Origin: Lytechinus pictus
Lineage: Eukaryota > Echinodermata > Echinoidea > Temnopleuroida > Toxopneustidae
NCBI RefSeq assembly: GCF_037042905.1
Contig: NC_087262.1
Location: 23,846,501-23,910,500, forward strand
Direction: 5' to 3'
DNA: 64,000 nucleotides
Part shown: in pieces, positions 12,401 to 21,300 of the stretch
Layout: each line of letters opens with the position of its first letter
Position numbering within the stretch: the stretch's first letter is position 1
Notes under the pieces: generated by a model
Databases searched by the model: none
What the model saw: only the letters and a program-made list of their open reading frames with translations
What the model was told of the DNA's origin: nothing
Made by a program: the position numbers and the translations under genes

Positions 12401-12604
12401 GTTCAACACTTTGATGTGTATTTGAGTAGCTGCCCTGATGTGACCGTTTTCACGGATCACAATCCACTAACCTTCCTCGAAAGGTTTAGGAACAAGAACC
12501 AGAGATTGTTCCGTTGGAGTCTGTTTCTTCAGCCTTATGGGCTGAACGTGACTCATATCAAGGGAAATGACAATGTTATTGCGGATGCACTTTCTAGAGT
12601 TTAG
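9407..12604 (+). CDS. pol: pol polyprotein: protease remnant-integrase-RT-RNase H, 1065 codons
   Basis: Residues about 1-55 match only the C-terminal half of a retroviral-type protease (ending LLGNDLAGGKV), and the catalytic DTG is absent. The integrase Zn-binding region (HLGVRKT...CKSCHVCQ) is at about 210-255. The DDE core has D near 283 (LIDCVGP), D near 342 (SDRGSNF) and E near 378 (GALERYHQ). RT follows, with KLDLMKGYWQVPL and the catalytic YLDD at 800-803. RNase H has ATDASEVGVGAVL near 948, VEKECLGL and TDHNPL. INT before RT gives the Gmr1 arrangement. The frame is otherwise intact, so INT and RT may be functional. The annotated ATG is probably artefactual; in an intact relative pol would be entered by frameshift or fusion from gag. 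Confidence 0.93.
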   Translation: MMRVLIQDVNEGFKSVPLYDVELCSGLVSGRVTVGVVSRLPMKGITMLLGNDLAGGKVQPSTVLSDMPVVDSKTEALKTAIPGIFPSCAVTRAQAMAGRDEREVENGGDIDLGDTIFRDLSERMNSQTGDDRTVFSQPALIAAQQSAADLKGLYHVALTAEEAEKVSQCYYIKSGVLMRKWCPPGRPADEDWVAVDQIVVPPQYRAEILRLAHDIPLAGHLGVRKTVARIRAHFYWPGLRKCVSEYCKSCHVCQVVGKPQHHIKPAPLIPIPVFPEPFSRVLIDCVGPLPKTKAGYQYLLTVMDSTTRFPEAFPLRNIKAKTVIDALLVFFTRYGLPQDIQSDRGSNFTSSVFQEVMHQLGIKQVNSSPYHPQSQGALERYHQTLKTMIKSYCSENSGDWEKGIPFLLFASRDTPNESTGFTPFELVFGHEPRGPLKVVKEHMLSDFGVESGNVLDYVSQFRERLLRACELAGEHLRLSQGAMKARADKKAEPRSFEPGSKVLVLLPIQGEPLRAKFSGPYVVEKNLGKETYLVSTPDRRKTKRVCHINMLKKYYDRDEVATVAVVCEKAAEHIPAELEIPVEAEIGEGISGKVNNSQVMADPSKILGHLSDFEQQDVVQILLDYPEVCGDKLGYTGETIHDVDVGDHLPIKQHPYRLNPRKKSQVRKELEYMLACGVIEPSQSCWSSPVVLVPKPDGSQRFCIDYRKVNAVTKPDSFPLPRIEDCIDQIGNARYITKLDLMKGYWQVPLTERAKERSAFVTPQGLFQCRVMPFGMRNAPATFQRLMNCVIAGLDNVVVYLDDILVVSDTWSDHLTCLRDVFVRLTKAGLVVNLSKCEFAQATVSYLGHVVGHGRVAPREAKIQAIVDFPAPSTKREVMRFLGMCGFYRKFVPNFSDIAIPLTDLLKKGTKFDWTKPCEIAFQKLKAVLISKPVLQAPNFEHPFLLATDASEVGVGAVLLQLDEEGFMKPVSYFSKKLDVHQQRYSTVEKECLGLVLAVQHFDVYLSSCPDVTVFTDHNPLTFLERFRNKNQRLFRWSLFLQPYGLNVTHIKGNDNVIADALSRV

Positions 12605-13382
12605 GCAAATCTAACAGTCAATTGCCGAATAACCTCCTTAGAAACAACAAACAAAACAATAATAATAAAAAAAAAAAAAAAAAAAAAAACATAACCGGAA
12701 AGCTGCAAACCGGTCGTTAACTAGTATTCACATAAAAATATTAAAAGAAAACAAAAACAAATAACACTAACAATAATAACAATTTAAAAAAAAAGGGTGA
12801 TTTTCTTCTTTTTACTCCAACATCCAGGTGGTCAAGCAATGTTTTGAAATGAATGTCTCTAACAATTTATTAACAACTATCTTTTAATGACAAAATCGTT
12901 TTATCAATTACATGGAACAATTCATTCTGTTCTAACAAGTCTACATATTCTAACTCTTACTCTCTTCATTTATTTATTTTTTCTCTCTTTTCAGGTTCTG
13001 CATTTGTAAACATGAAGCTGGATCAAAGTTCTTGCATTTTATTTTATTTTTTTATGATTAAATAGCTCATGTTGCTATAGAAAGGTTTTATATGTATGTA
13101 TATAAAAAGACAAGAGTCTTGCAGAGTTAAGTCACCTTGTTGTATTGGCATATGTTTTTTTTAAGTGATATTGGAATTCCTAAGGTAAAACCAACTTGTT
13201 ATTGATTGAAGTTTTCTGCATCTCTTTTTGTAAATGTTTATGATGCTACGTCTTGACTATACACTTGAATGAATTTTTTTAGTTTTCATATTCCTCGTTC
13301 TTCTGAGCGTTATAATGTTATGCTATTTCAACATGCTCCTTTAAAATGAAAGAAAGTTAAATTGCTATAACTTTCTTCTTTT
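12605..13382 (+). other. Retrotransposon 3' non-coding region
   Basis: About 780 bp between the pol stop and the purine tract, containing an A-run at about 12669-12689 and AT-rich sequence. No env-like frame is seen. Confidence 0.7.
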
Positions 13383-13395
13383 AAGGGGGGAGGTA
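13383..13395 (+). promoter_or_regulatory. Polypurine tract
   Basis: AAGGGGGGAGGTA immediately precedes the 3' LTR, the expected position for the plus-strand primer. Confidence 0.85.
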
Positions 13396-13580
13396 TGTCA
13401 TGTACATGTGCGATTCTTGTCAGCGCAAGAGGGCGCCTTTGCGTAATAAAAGAAGTTTTAAGGTAATTTTATGAATTTTGCCTCATTTTCCGTTTGTTTC
13501 TGTTTTGTATTGTTGATGGAGTTGTTGTGATAGTCATACCAGGAAGGGTATTTTCTTAAGCTCCCCTCCCTGATATGACA
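13396..13580 (+). repeat. 3' LTR, 185 bp
   Basis: Same sequence as 8049-8233 throughout, starting TGTCATGTACATG and ending ATATGACA, followed by the host AT repeat. Confidence 0.95.
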
Positions 13581-13887
13581 ATATATATATGTATATAGAC
13601 ATTTTGACATTAATAGACTCTTGTGAATTGTGCATCTAGCATAATGCATGTATGAGTGGTTTATCTGTACCATCTTTTAGTAACAGCAGCTTTTAGTTTC
13701 ATTAGTGTTGTCTCATTATCATCGTCAATTGATGATCGATAACTTTCACCTATCATCATGGAAATCCATGAAAATTGTTTTTTGACAAAGCAAAATAAAG
13801 AATTTATTTAAGTATGAAATTCATATTTGAAAAGGGTATAGCCCTTTTATTATGCAGCGACACAGGAATACCGACTCAAAATCGACC

Positions 13888-14382
13888 TAGTCTGCAATCA
13901 CAGACTCATATGTGACACTTTAACCTATAACAGGTCTAGAGCACTAGCCCCGCACTAGCGTACCTAAGGGGGGGCAGGGGGGCAGACTGCCCCCTCCTGA
14001 CGAGTCACAACTCATGCAAAGGACGAGTCAAAACTGATCCCTGACGAGCCACAAGCCCCCTCCTTTGAACTTGAAGACTTTTTTTTTTTTGCTTGTCAAT
14101 TTTTTTTTCTGGTGCGAAATGTCCTTTACTTGCGGTTGAAGACCTTTTTTTTTTTTTTTTTTGCTTGTCAAATTTTTTGGCGGACGAATTTGCCCCACCC
14201 CTTTGGAAAATCCTAGGTACGCCACTGGTCTAGAGTAAAGACTAGACGCCAAAGGTTCTGTCTGTAGTAGAGGTAGAGCAAATCACAGTACATAGTGAAT
14301 CTAGTCTCACTGCTTCAGACTCTGCAGTGTGCATTATGCACTATGCGAATTGCGAAAACCAAGGGTCTGTGCATGCAGACTA
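13888..14382. mobile_element. MITE, TAGTCTGC family copy, split by a nested element
   Basis: Starts TAGTCTGCAATCACAGACT and ends GTCTGTGCATGCAGACTA, with the interior matching 6322-6529 in reverse. It is interrupted by the poly-C element at 13942-14227, giving the order of events: this MITE first, the hAT-like element second. Confidence 0.65.
13942..14227. mobile_element. hAT-like MITE nested in a TAGTCTGC MITE
   Basis: The flanks are GTCTAGAG at 13934-13941 and again at 14228-14235, an exact 8-bp duplication. The right end CCTAGGTACGCCACTG is complementary to CACTAGCGTACCTAAGG on the left. The left terminus looks partly duplicated (CACTAGCCCCG before CACTAGCG). The interior has two T-runs followed by GCTTGTCAA. 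Confidence 0.7.
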
Positions 14383-14715
14383 AAACCGACCCTCACGTTT
14401 GTGGCTTATCCGAATTATCGGAAAATCGCGTCCGGTCGTGTAATCGTGTAACCCTGCATTTCGTCAAAATACCCCCCCCCCCCCTTATTTTACAACAATT
14501 ACAAAATATTGTGTAAAAGTGGAACATGTAGCATAATGATCAGTATCATCAAATTCATATATTTTAAAAGAGATGAAGTGTATTTTTCTTTGAAGGTTTT
14601 TTTTTCTGCATAATAAAAATTATATTCAGAAGATACTTTACACTATGGCCAGAAAGTGAAAGACATTTTGATTTACTAGTTTACATGAAATAGCACTCCA
14701 TTTTCGGTAGGCATG

Positions 14716-14883
14716 TAGCCTCTTGTCGAGTCCCTGGCTGCTTGCCGAGCGAAGCGAGGGATATCCTAATTCGCGAAGCGAATTAGGCCTGGCGAGCGCA
14801 GCGAGGATGGCTCGCTGCGCTCTACTTTGCTATATCCCTCGCTTCGCTCGGGAAGCAGCCGCCAGGGCCTCGACAAGAGGCTA
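14716..14883. mobile_element. 168-bp foldback element with 9-bp target duplication (MULE-like)
   Basis: The ends TAGCCTCTTGTCGAG and CTCGACAAGAGGCTA are exact inverted repeats, and the arms continue inward (GCCGAGCGAAGCGAGGGATAT against ATATCCCTCGCTTCGCTCGG). The flanks GTAGGCATG at 14707-14715 and 14884-14892 are identical 9-mers. A 9-bp duplication is typical of Mutator-like transposases (family knowledge). It is much more GC-rich than its surroundings, with repeated GCGAAGCGA motifs. Confidence 0.85.
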
Positions 14884-15155
14884 GTAGGCATGGTGATACC
14901 AGTTAAAAGAGAGTTCCATCCACCCCCAAAAGTTGATTTGAATCAAAGGAGAAAATCAAACAAACATAACGCTGAAAGCTTCATGAATCAGGTGAAAAAT
15001 TTATGACATTTTCAATTTTTTTCTTGCACTTACGCTCACCTCATCACATATATTTAGATTGAATTTCCCTTTAAATGAAATGACAAAGCTCAGTCGACTC
15101 ATATTTTCCTTCTGGATTTAAAAGTATCAAAACTGCTAAATATTCCGTCAATGCA

Positions 15156-15755
15156 GATAAAATGACAGGAAAAAAAACTCTGAGTAGAGCCACAAGTCAT
15201 GAGTTCATATTTTGGACCTTTTATTTCAGATCATCTTCAGGAAATGAATTATCTTCAGGAAACGGGTTCTTTATATAGAATTAAATTAATCAAATGACAA
15301 AGGTGAAATAACTCTTGACTTATTAAATTGCAAGTCTAACTAGTTAAACCAGAATTAAGAAGCATTTAAGTTTACATAATATTAATGAAGCTGATAATAG
15401 TATACAAAGTAATGGACGGATAAAATTAACTTGTAGTATATCATGTATATTGTTTGAGCTTCCCTTTTGAATTAGATTCTCTTTCCCTCCCATTCACCAC
15501 ATTTTAAAATTGTTCCTTTAAGTACATTTTTCTATTTCATTCGAGATTTCTTTACCCTAAGCTACCTGCTATTAAAAATTTACCCGTCCATTACTGTAAG
15601 AGCAATTTCACCTTTGTTATTTAATTGATTAGTTATAGAACCTGTTTTCTTGTAAATAAATTCAGTTCCTGAATATGATCTGAAATAAAAGGTCGGAAAT
15701 TTGAAAACGTGAATAATGGCTCTACTCGGGGTTTTCTTACTGTCATTTTATTTGA
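15156..15755. repeat. Long imperfect inverted repeat (foldback MITE), ~600 bp
   Basis: Left-arm blocks GATAAAATGACAG, GAGTAGAGCCA, CCTTTTATTTCAGATCAT and GACAAAGGTGAAAT recur as complements in reverse order on the right (ATTTCACCTTTGT, ATGATCTGAAATAAAAGG, TGGCTCTACTC, CTGTCATTTTAT). Even the centre pairs (TAATGGACGG with CCGTCCATTA). No coding frame. Confidence 0.7.
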
Positions 15756-15797
15756 TGATATTGATATGTCGTAATAATGGATTCAATGCAGGGTCCC

Positions 15798-15955
15798 GTT
15801 TCATAAAGCTGTTCGTAAGTTACGAATGACTTTACGCACGACTGGTGACCATTTCTTGTTCTAAATGATATCCCTATGTAACTGATTTAGTGCCTAAGAA
15901 CAGGTTCCAGTCGTGCGTAAAGTTGTGCATAACTTTACGAACAGCTTTCTGAAAC
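15798..15955. mobile_element. Short hairpin MITE (GTTTCATAAAGCTGTTCGTAA ends)
   Basis: The left end GTTTCATAAAGCTGTTCGTAA and right end TTACGAACAGCTTTCTGAAAC are near-perfect inverted repeats. GCACGACTGG and CCAGTCGTGC extend the stem. Confidence 0.65.
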
Positions 15956-16096
15956 ACCAACCAGGTCTTTGTGAGTATAGATAACATGATATGATTGAAG
16001 ATGAATTCTATAAGAAGTCTAATTAGATTTACCTTTGTCATGAAAGGATTATGATTATTAAATGGTAAATAAAGAGGCTTTAATATGAGAAATTCT

Positions 16097-16406
16097 AATT
16101 TGTAAACAAAGTTTCGGCATTACTCCTATGTGTTTAAGATCGCATGCTTGATCTGTAATGAAAATTATAAGTCAGAAAAATTGAACCAGTGGGATTCGAA
16201 CCTGCCACCTACTGCTTGCCGGGCAACGACTTAACCACCAGGCTATGGTTCACGGCCAAGTCACGATGAAATGGAATTCGGAAATGGAAATGCAGTTCGC
16301 CGTGGACAATAGATAGTAAATTAATCGGAGGAATTATAATTTGTAAACCAATTTTCGGCATTACTCCTATGTGTTTAAGATCGCATGCTTGATCTGTAAT
16401 GAAAAT
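16097..16406 (-). repeat. tRNA-like SINE head between 70-bp direct repeats
   Basis: A 70-bp segment at 16097-16166 (containing CGGCATTACTCCTATGTG) is repeated at 16338-16406 almost unchanged. Between them, on the minus strand, lies a tRNA-like head: GCCTGGTGGTTAAGTCG as A box and GGTTCGAATCC as B box at about 16184-16262. A similar head is at 57440-57520. The flanks are too long for target duplication, so a tandem duplication of a SINE-containing segment fits better. Confidence 0.6.
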
Positions 16407-17459
16407 CACTATTAAGTGCTTGCTAAAGAACCAACTTCTTCAGTTTCCACACTGCCTTCACTCTGTATAATCTTGCAAAAGATGAGAAAATTATTGCTAA
16501 GGGAAATATTCCTTTTGTATCGAGAATCCTGGATTTCTAACTAAATTTTGTTTTGAAATCTACACAACAAAACAACACAAACACATGGAAATCAACACAA
16601 ATACTCATACTTCGGGTTTTGCTCTTTGTTTGTCTCGGATTGGAAGTCTTTCCATGAAAAATGAGTATCTCCGTCATTTCTCAATTAGCAGGTCCGGAAG
16701 ATGTTAATTAGACTTTTTTTTACAAAACTAAAACATATAATTATTGTTGTGAACCCATGTGCTTTATCAGGCCTCTCTGTGTCTTAGGCAATGCAAGATG
16801 TATCTGTCTATATTTAAAAGCCAAGAATACAAACGTCTCCTAGAATACTTGTCAGAAGATTTGTGATTCAGAGTCACATATTTAAATAATTATCATCGTG
16901 AGTTTGCCGCTTAATTCAGCAAGATTACCTCTTGAATAAACTGTCACGGTCCCTGGACGACTGTGTCTGGCTGGTGGGTGATAGCATCGTGAACCTAGCA
17001 GTATGAATCATAACGGGATTATGAAGATTGTCAATTTAACGATCAACGAGGTACCATGATCCTAAAAATATCCTAGGATATAATTCTGACGTCACCATGA
17101 TCTACCAAGTGTGGTGAGGATTAGCTGATGGGGTTTGGGGGATATTTAGAATCGCCCCTGTTTGTTGAGCCCCCTTTTCTGTACCCTCGACTTTATCCAT
17201 GACAACACACACAAAAAAAACGTTAAAATTCCAACAACGCGGTTTGCTATAATGACCATTGCAGTAGTTGTTTAACAAGTCAAGCAAGTTTTTAAAAGCT
17301 TAAACAACAATTTTTTTTCATATTTAATGTTCAATAAATTAAGCACGGTTGTTTGAATTTTTGAACACACGTTTAAACTGTTTACAACTACTGTAATGCT
17401 TAGCGGCGTTGTATAAAAATTCAAAACATCGTTTCTTCTCTTTCTTTTTTTTTTTTTAC

Positions 17460-17705
17460 TGTGCAGGGTCCTTAAGGGAGTTTAATTCACTTCCTTTTTT
17501 CCCCTTTACTATCGTTACTCTCCCCGGCCTCGATAGTCCTCTAGGAAGAACAGAGCCATTATATCAATGGCTCTGAATAGAGTGATCCATCCGTATATTT
17601 TTATGTGCATGTTTATATATATCTATATTTAATATATTAATAATATCTTGTGAAATGTATTTTATTGTGATTTTTATACGGTAAATAAAACCAAATCAAA
17701 CCAAA
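17460..17705 (+). mobile_element. Possible LINE 3' end
   Basis: A non-coding stretch ends in TACGGTAAATAAAACC followed by short repeats AAATCAAACC, AAACC, AAACC, the style of non-LTR retrotransposon tails. No RT residues are visible, so this is a weak call. Confidence 0.3.
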
Positions 17706-18309
17706 CCAAAATAGTCATGATAGTTACGGTGTGTGGTGGGTGAGGGGTAGTCTTTGTCTGGGCTATTCAGGGGGTGCAAAGAAAGGAGTAACACGTAAGA
17801 AAAGAAGGAAGAAGGGGTGAAGGCACAAAGACCATTATCTCCACAATCCTTTCAATCAAATAGGTCCCCTCGGTACCTTGATATTATTTATTGAATTGAA
17901 TTGAATTTATTCGGTTTATTTCATTTATATTTAGAGCCTTGGGCAAAATGTGAAATGTAGCTGTAGATGACTTCCACTTGCCTCATTATTTATGTCAATG
18001 TGTCATTTTGTGTTATTAGTTTTCAATTTCAAATTCTAGTTAAAATTTTAATATATTTATCTTGATTACGCAAAATACGTGATGAAGTTATGACAAGAAT
18101 ACTTGATGAGTGTACATTTGTACCCTACACAGAAATTATATGCGTAAAAGAAAATAAAACATATCAAGAAATATATCACAGCGGTGATGGAAATAATATT
18201 ACAAAATGAAAATAACATATACCCTTTTTCTTTGAAATGAATTTTCGAAATTAACGCGTGCTCGTCAAATGTTTTCAAAATCTTATTGTTATTTTTTTTT
18301 TCATCTTAG

Positions 18310-18387
18310 ATCTGGAAGCGTCTCGGAGACACATTTCCAGCAGCAGACTGTCAACTTCACAATTGCATTACTCGATAGATTCACAAG
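18310..18387 (+). CDS. ANTXR: ANTXR exon a: vWA MIDAS
   Basis: Follows CATCTTAG and precedes GTAAGA. It enters at codon position 3 and reads [12 protein letters not shown]...ALLDRFT. SGS is the SxS part of the MIDAS DxSxS; the Asp must be on the preceding, unseen exon. Confidence 0.9.
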
Positions 18388-21300
18388 GTAAGAAAAAATA
18401 ATATCGGTGTTCTAAAATTATTGTATCTTTTATCTTTTTTTTTTTTGGGGGGGGGTTAAAGTGAACAAAAATGAGGTGCGTCATAAAACATCGCAAAATT
18501 TTGATTTGAGTGTATGTCCATGGGCCCAATTTTACACACCTCAATTGATCACCAGAACTGTTTGAATATGTTCTAAATTTTTAGTTTTTACTTGATTTTT
18601 TTAATAATAATAATAATATTCCGCATTTATATAGCGCCTAATACATCGGAACGACGTCTCTAAGCGCTTTACAGATATATTATTACCCCGGTCATCGGAT
18701 CCTTGCATGCCCGCATACAATGTATGCACCTTCTCCACTCCCTGGGGAGCATTCCAACAAGAGTTCCAAGACTCAATTGCTAGGCATACTACATAGGCTT
18801 TCGCATCCTACCGGGTACCCATTTAATACCTGGGTGGAGAGTGGCAAATTGTGGATTGACGCCTTGCCAAAGGACGCTAGGCCATGGTGGGATTCGAACA
18901 CACGACCCTCTGATTACAAGGCGAGAGTCAGAACCGCTACACCGCGGCGCTTCCACTTTTTGTGTAAAGCCTAGGTTTAAATAGGAGTTTTCCGATGCAA
19001 ATACTTTGGTGCACCCCCCCCCCCCTCCAGCATAAAAAAAGAAATATAGAGAATAAAAAAGGACATATTGCAATAATGATTTACTCATGTAGGTACTCCA
19101 GTTACTCAATTGAATTTTGATGATGTATGTAAATTCCACTTTAAAATAATGCATTTAACGTTATGAGTATTGCTTGAAAATTACGAACACACTTCTCAAT
19201 TTTATTGATTCAGTTCAACAATATTTGTTTACATATTGTTCAATCAGAACGCTCTAGACATGCTAGAGAGACTCCGAAACTTGTATATACATGTATTTAG
19301 AAAGAGTGATTCGGCTCATCAAATATTTTTAGTCGAGATCACTTTTTATGTTTAAGCAGGGAACATGTTTGTAATGTGTTGAATTTAAGCTGTGTTTCGA
19401 AAGGCTTCGCGTGATGAATACATGATGTGTTAATGAGTGTATGAGGTCGGAAATGTCTGAAGTGTTTCCACGTTTCCATTTTCAATTGGTCTACAAGACA
19501 ATTCTGTGGTGAATCATGGATATTAGAGGAAAGAGAAAACGTTTCTAGTAAAGCTTTCTAATAATAATGTCATGAAAAAAATGCTAGGCAGCTCAGGATA
19601 AATGTATTAGGCAACGATATTTTCGTGAATGACGTTATACATCCACATGGTTGAGCCATATTCCTAGGCGGGAAGGGGACTCCCCAAGAAACTTTAAGAA
19701 CCACTTTTCATATTGCAAATTTCACGATATGCACGTAAATGTCTTCCGAATGTTTCCCCTTTTTAAAGGAGAATGAAACTCTTGGAGCAAGTTAGCTTTT
19801 GTGAAAGCAGAAAAATAAAAGAATAAGATCAACAAAAGTTTGAGTAAAATAGGACTAGCAATAGAAGAGTTATGAGCATTTGAATGTCGAGATCACTAAT
19901 GCTATGGCGATCCTCCAATTGGCAATGCGACCAAGATCTATGGTGTCACAGATGAACAACTCTCCCCTTTTGGACACTGAAAATATACCCCAAAACATCT
20001 CTTTTTGCTCATTCTAATCATATGACAAACGATTCATCAATGATATAATATTGTGAAACCTCTGTACTTGTCCTCTGCATAAAGAGAACACCTCACCTTG
20101 TGATAGACTCTATAAAAGTGAGAATATAAGTGAAATAAGTACTAAAGTAATGAGGGAGTTGTACGTGTGTGACATCACAGATCTTGGTTGCATTGCCAAT
20201 GGGAGGATTTACATGGCATTAGTGATCTCAATATTCAAATGCTCATAACTTTCTTATTATTCATTCAATCTTCCTCAAACTTTCAACAATATGTTTCTTT
20301 GATTTGTCTCTTTGATATGGATTCAGCTGGTTTCAAGGGTTTCATTCTCCTTTAACCTTAAAAAAAAAAGAATATACCCCTGCCATTATTGAAATGATAA
20401 TAATGCATGTTTTCCCAAATTGAAACAAAGTACGGCCTCTAGTTAGTTGTTGAACTGAAACATCGGCGTATAGATGGGGGGGGGGGGGTGGGGGCTGGGG
20501 CTCTTGCCCCCCCCCCCCCAAAAAAAAAAAAAGAGAAAAAAGGGAGGGGTAAGGGTGAAATATGATATTATTTTCCGAATATTATGTCAAAATCTATCAC
20601 AATCTTGGATTTTTGTAATAAAAATGTCTTATTGATTACTATACGCGATACGCCATATCGGGCCCTCTCAATATTATGGCTCATTACGCCACTGAACTGC
20701 TGAGCAAGATATATAGGTCCATGCCAAGCAGACAGAGATGGGAAAAAATCCTGTATGCTGCTGAGCTTGAATGAATTAACAGCCAAAATCTTATGAAAGT
20801 TTTGTGAATAACACATTTGATTAACCAAACACTTTCTTTCTACTATCTATGACTGATAGACCTATAGGTTTTGTGAATGCAACTTCAGGTGTTGATTTTT
20901 TTTATGACTGCACATCTATTTCAATGGATTCAATGTAACATTTCAGACTGGAAATACACCTTGCTTCTGACTTTGTTCTACCGATAAAGTCTAGTAATCT
21001 TCATCTGCATTTCTATAGGGCCATTTAACTAATATTGGTAAGCATAGTAACTGACTTAATACCTTGGGACCTACGGCTGTGAGTACTCTCCATGAGACCA
21101 ATCTCCTTTTGAAATAACGATTATAATATTTGTTTCTATATTTTTCAGCTCCAAGGTGCGTGCATCCTTTATCACCTTTTCAGAGTTTGCTGAAGTCATC
21201 ACAAAACTCACAAGTGACAGGTTAGTAAACCCTTAGACAAGCTACATACGGCACATGGATTATTTGATATCAGTCGATGGCAGAGGGCGCCATTGCGTTA

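Larger units (their letters stand above)
8049..13580 (+). mobile_element. Ty3/gypsy LTR retrotransposon, Gmr1-type (INT before RT), deletion derivative
   Basis: A full LTR-to-LTR insertion of 5.5 kb. The two 185-bp LTRs look identical base for base, so insertion is recent. It is flanked by ATATAT on both sides (the 4-6 bp duplication length is unresolved in AT repeat). A tRNA-Pro-like primer site and a purine tract sit just inside the LTRs. The pol order is protease remnant, integrase, reverse transcriptase, RNase H. Integrase upstream of RT is the Ty1/copia order and defines the Gmr1 group of deuterostome Ty3/gypsy elements, whereas normal gypsy has INT last. Capsid, zinc knuckle and the N-terminal half of protease appear to be missing, so it is probably non-autonomous. 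There is no env-like frame. Confidence 0.93.
18388..21148 (+). other. ANTXR intron with SINE and MITE
   Basis: A 2.8-kb intron carrying the SINE at 18602-18957, the TTAA-flanked MITE at 19767-20351 and a poly-G/poly-C tract at 20477-20519. The rest is unremarkable AT-rich sequence. Confidence 0.8.

Noticed and set aside
8049-13580. Endogenous retrovirus
   Set aside because: There is no env-like frame after pol, and the INT-before-RT order points to a Gmr1-type retrotransposon.
18890-18960. A tRNA gene on the minus strand
   Set aside because: It has A and B boxes but a degenerate cloverleaf, and it continues into a SINE body and tail found elsewhere in the window. The same holds for 5433-5514, 16184-16262 and 57440-57520.
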